DNA of 64,000 nt from Sphingobacterium athyrii (GTDB taxonomy: Bacteria; Bacteroidota; Bacteroidia; Sphingobacteriales; Sphingobacteriaceae), in the NCBI RefSeq assembly GCF_003071065.1, contig NZ_QCXX01000011.1:1-64000 (forward strand), read 5' to 3'. Each line of letters opens with the position of its first letter. Within the stretch, counting starts at the first letter, position 1. Of this stretch, positions 62,246-64,000 are shown in pieces. The notes beneath the pieces are model-generated. The model was not told where the DNA came from, did not search any database, and saw nothing but the letters and a program-made list of their open reading frames with translations. The translations under genes and the position numbers were made by a program.

Positions 62246-63991
62246 ATGGATAGTGACCATTTAAATATACCCATAATAAACTTTGAGGTATCTTTTCCAG
62301 AAGTACAGGCTCATTACATTAACGTAAAAATGAGCATAAAAAAACTCAATCAGCCTTATGTTGATCTCAAAATGCCAGTTTGGTCGCCAGGCTCCTATTT
62401 AATTCGTGAATATGCAAAAAATGTAGAGCGGTTTAAACCTGTTGATACCGACGGAAATCCCATTCCTTTCCGCAAAATTTCAAAAAATACCTGGCGTGTT
62501 ACAACAGATGCACTGGATCAGCTGGATATCAGCTATGCCGTATATGGCTTTGAAGTTTCTGTCCGCACGAACTTTTTCGACAGCGACCACGCATTTATAG
62601 TTCCAACAGCCACATTTCTACATATTGACGGTTATATCAACATTCCTTCGCGAATTGTTATCGTGCCAAAAGAGACTTGGAAAAATATTTCAACCGGACT
62701 GGAACGCCTGACTCAACATACTTTTCATGCACCTAATTTTGATGTTTTATATGATAGTCCGATTGAAGTAGGAAATCAGGATATCTGGAAGTTTCAGGCT
62801 GCGGGAGTAGAACATGAGTGTGCCATGGTCGGCGGTGGATCCTATGATAAAGAACGCCTTACAAAAGACATTACACGTATTGTGGAAGAAGAAACCCGTA
62901 TCTGGGGATCAAATCCCAATAAACGTTACGTCATCATCACACACAATTATCAGTCCGGTGGCGGAGGACTTGAACACCTCAACTCCACGGTATTGGGTGC
63001 TTCGAGAAATGCCTATCGAAATGAAAATAGTTACAAAACATACCTGAGCCTCGTTGCCCATGAATATTTTCATTTATGGAATGTAAAGCGACTTCGCCCT
63101 AAAGCACTAGGACCTTTTGACTATGATGGAGAGAACTATACCACGGGCTTGTGGATCATGGAAGGCTTCACCTCATATTACGACAATTTAATCATTAAAC
63201 GCTGTGGATTCTATGATGAAAAGGAATACCTGACATTATTGGCAAATGACTTCAATATTGTCCTGAACCGTCCGGGGCATGAAATACAATCTGCTGCTGC
63301 CTCGAGCTTTGACACCTGGATCAAATATTATAGGCCGGATGAAAATGCGATCAATTCGTCCATCTCCTATTATAATAAAGGAGCAATGCTTACCGCATTA
63401 CTGGACATCAAAGTCATCGCAGCCACAGATGGAAAAATAAAATTGGATGATATCATCCGGGCGGCTTACGAAGAGTTTTTCTTAAACCTCGACCGTGGAT
63501 TCGAAGAAAATGAATTCCAGAGCCTTGCGGAACGTATTGCGGGCACTTCACTGGATGACATATTCCAGGCAGCCCACCAGGACGGTGAACTCGATTACAA
63601 TGCTTATTTCAATTTGGTGGGTTATGAAATTGTAGACAGCAACAAAGATAAGGAGACCTTAACATTGGGCATCACGACCAACAAAATAGATGGATTGATC
63701 AGCATCGCGACCGTTGAAAAAGGAACTGGCGCCTATGATGCAGGATTGAGTGTAAAAGATGAATTGATTGCAATAAATAATGTCAGATTAGATGTAAAAG
63801 ACAAGGAGATCGATTTCATTACACAGCATGCTGCTGACGGCGACCTATTGAATTTCCTTATTGCAAGAGATGGGATCGTGCGGGAAATACCGGTCCAAAT
63901 CAGAAAGAACAACAAGAAAATCTATGAGATCCGCCAGCTAAAAGAACAGACATTCTTACAGGAGCTACTGGGAAAAATCTGGATGGCCTGA
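62246..63991 (+). CDS. M61 family metallopeptidase with PDZ domain
   Basis: The 581-residue glycyl aminopeptidase-like protein has a beta N-terminal domain (about 1-165), a catalytic domain with HEYFH (272-276, zinc ligands His272 and His276) and the third ligand in LWIMEGFTSYYDN, and a C-terminal PDZ domain (about 480-560). There is no clear signal peptide, so it may be cytoplasmic. The gene ends 9 bp before the window edge and is complete. Confidence 0.93.
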   Translation: MDSDHLNIPIINFEVSFPEVQAHYINVKMSIKKLNQPYVDLKMPVWSPGSYLIREYAKNVERFKPVDTDGNPIPFRKISKNTWRVTTDALDQLDISYAVYGFEVSVRTNFFDSDHAFIVPTATFLHIDGYINIPSRIVIVPKETWKNISTGLERLTQHTFHAPNFDVLYDSPIEVGNQDIWKFQAAGVEHECAMVGGGSYDKERLTKDITRIVEEETRIWGSNPNKRYVIITHNYQSGGGGLEHLNSTVLGASRNAYRNENSYKTYLSLVAHEYFHLWNVKRLRPKALGPFDYDGENYTTGLWIMEGFTSYYDNLIIKRCGFYDEKEYLTLLANDFNIVLNRPGHEIQSAAASSFDTWIKYYRPDENAINSSISYYNKGAMLTALLDIKVIAATDGKIKLDDIIRAAYEEFFLNLDRGFEENEFQSLAERIAGTSLDDIFQAAHQDGELDYNAYFNLVGYEIVDSNKDKETLTLGITTNKIDGLISIATVEKGTGAYDAGLSVKDELIAINNVRLDVKDKEIDFITQHAADGDLLNFLIARDGIVREIPVQIRKNNKKIYEIRQLKEQTFLQELLGKIWMA

Positions 63992-64000
63992 CCTGAATAT

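Overview
The window is a chromosomal segment of a Bacteroidota organism, most likely Sphingobacteriaceae and probably Sphingobacterium or a close relative. The left edge carries the 5' end of a 16S rRNA gene with a Sphingobacterium-like start. Many genes are preceded by the Bacteroidota-type promoter (TTG, 17-21 bp, TAnnTTTG) and there are few Shine-Dalgarno sequences. Typical lineage proteins are present: a SecDF fusion, DUF4290 and DUF5606 proteins, a fused E1 alpha-beta 2-oxo acid dehydrogenase, a DAHP synthase-chorismate mutase fusion, and a TonB-dependent receptor.

Layout. 1-1577: 16S rRNA 5' end (minus strand) with two tandem promoters, then a gene-poor stretch with a GC-richer decayed frame and a striking array of 11-bp phased repeats. 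1578-5317: AraC regulator, DODA-type dioxygenase, SelW-like protein and an alkylation-repair pair (AraC-Ogt fusion plus AlkB). 5477-15253: M1 peptidase, BamA-like outer membrane protein, lipoprotein plus TonB receptor, SNF2 helicase. 15292-20469: small secreted protein, MarR-EmrA-EmrB-type efflux operon, methyltransferase and RadC. 20635-28670: peptidyl-prolyl isomerase, DUF5606, MurA (Asp in place of the catalytic Cys), DUF4290, UvrD/PcrA helicase, GuaB, small beta-barrel protein. 28929-35371: SecDF, a MarR-FNR-ferredoxin cassette and a type II NADH dehydrogenase. 35824-41560: the rod-shape operon mreB-mreC-mreD-PBP2-rodA. 41589-44418 (minus): nuclease, DMT permease, YigZ and nucleoside phosphorylase, the last three with 4-bp overlaps. 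44806-50423: an aromatic amino acid block, leader peptide-pheA-DAHPS/CM-aroA-aroC-ROK, preceded by a textbook-looking ribosome-mediated attenuator. 50541-55634: fused 2-oxo acid dehydrogenase E1, DEAD-box helicase, an unknown protein and a NUDIX hydrolase. 55698-57397: a candidate structured ncRNA followed by an intact ISL3-like insertion sequence with an 8-bp target duplication. 57469-63991: methyltransferase, LysR regulator, a serine hydrolase with a homopolymer frameshift in its signal peptide, glutathione peroxidase, an N-acetylglucosamine-kinase-like protein and an M61 peptidase.

How the parts work together. Most of the window is housekeeping: envelope synthesis and shape, protein export, aromatic amino acid synthesis, purine synthesis and DNA repair. 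The signals that ordinary annotation would miss are non-coding. They are the Phe/Tyr-rich leader peptide with mutually exclusive terminator and antiterminator (44806-44938), the nine-copy 11-bp repeat array (1182-1284), and the promoter-structure-terminator unit at 55666-55909. No CRISPR array, tRNA gene or prophage was seen. All coordinates and motif matches were read by eye. No similarity search or folding program was run.
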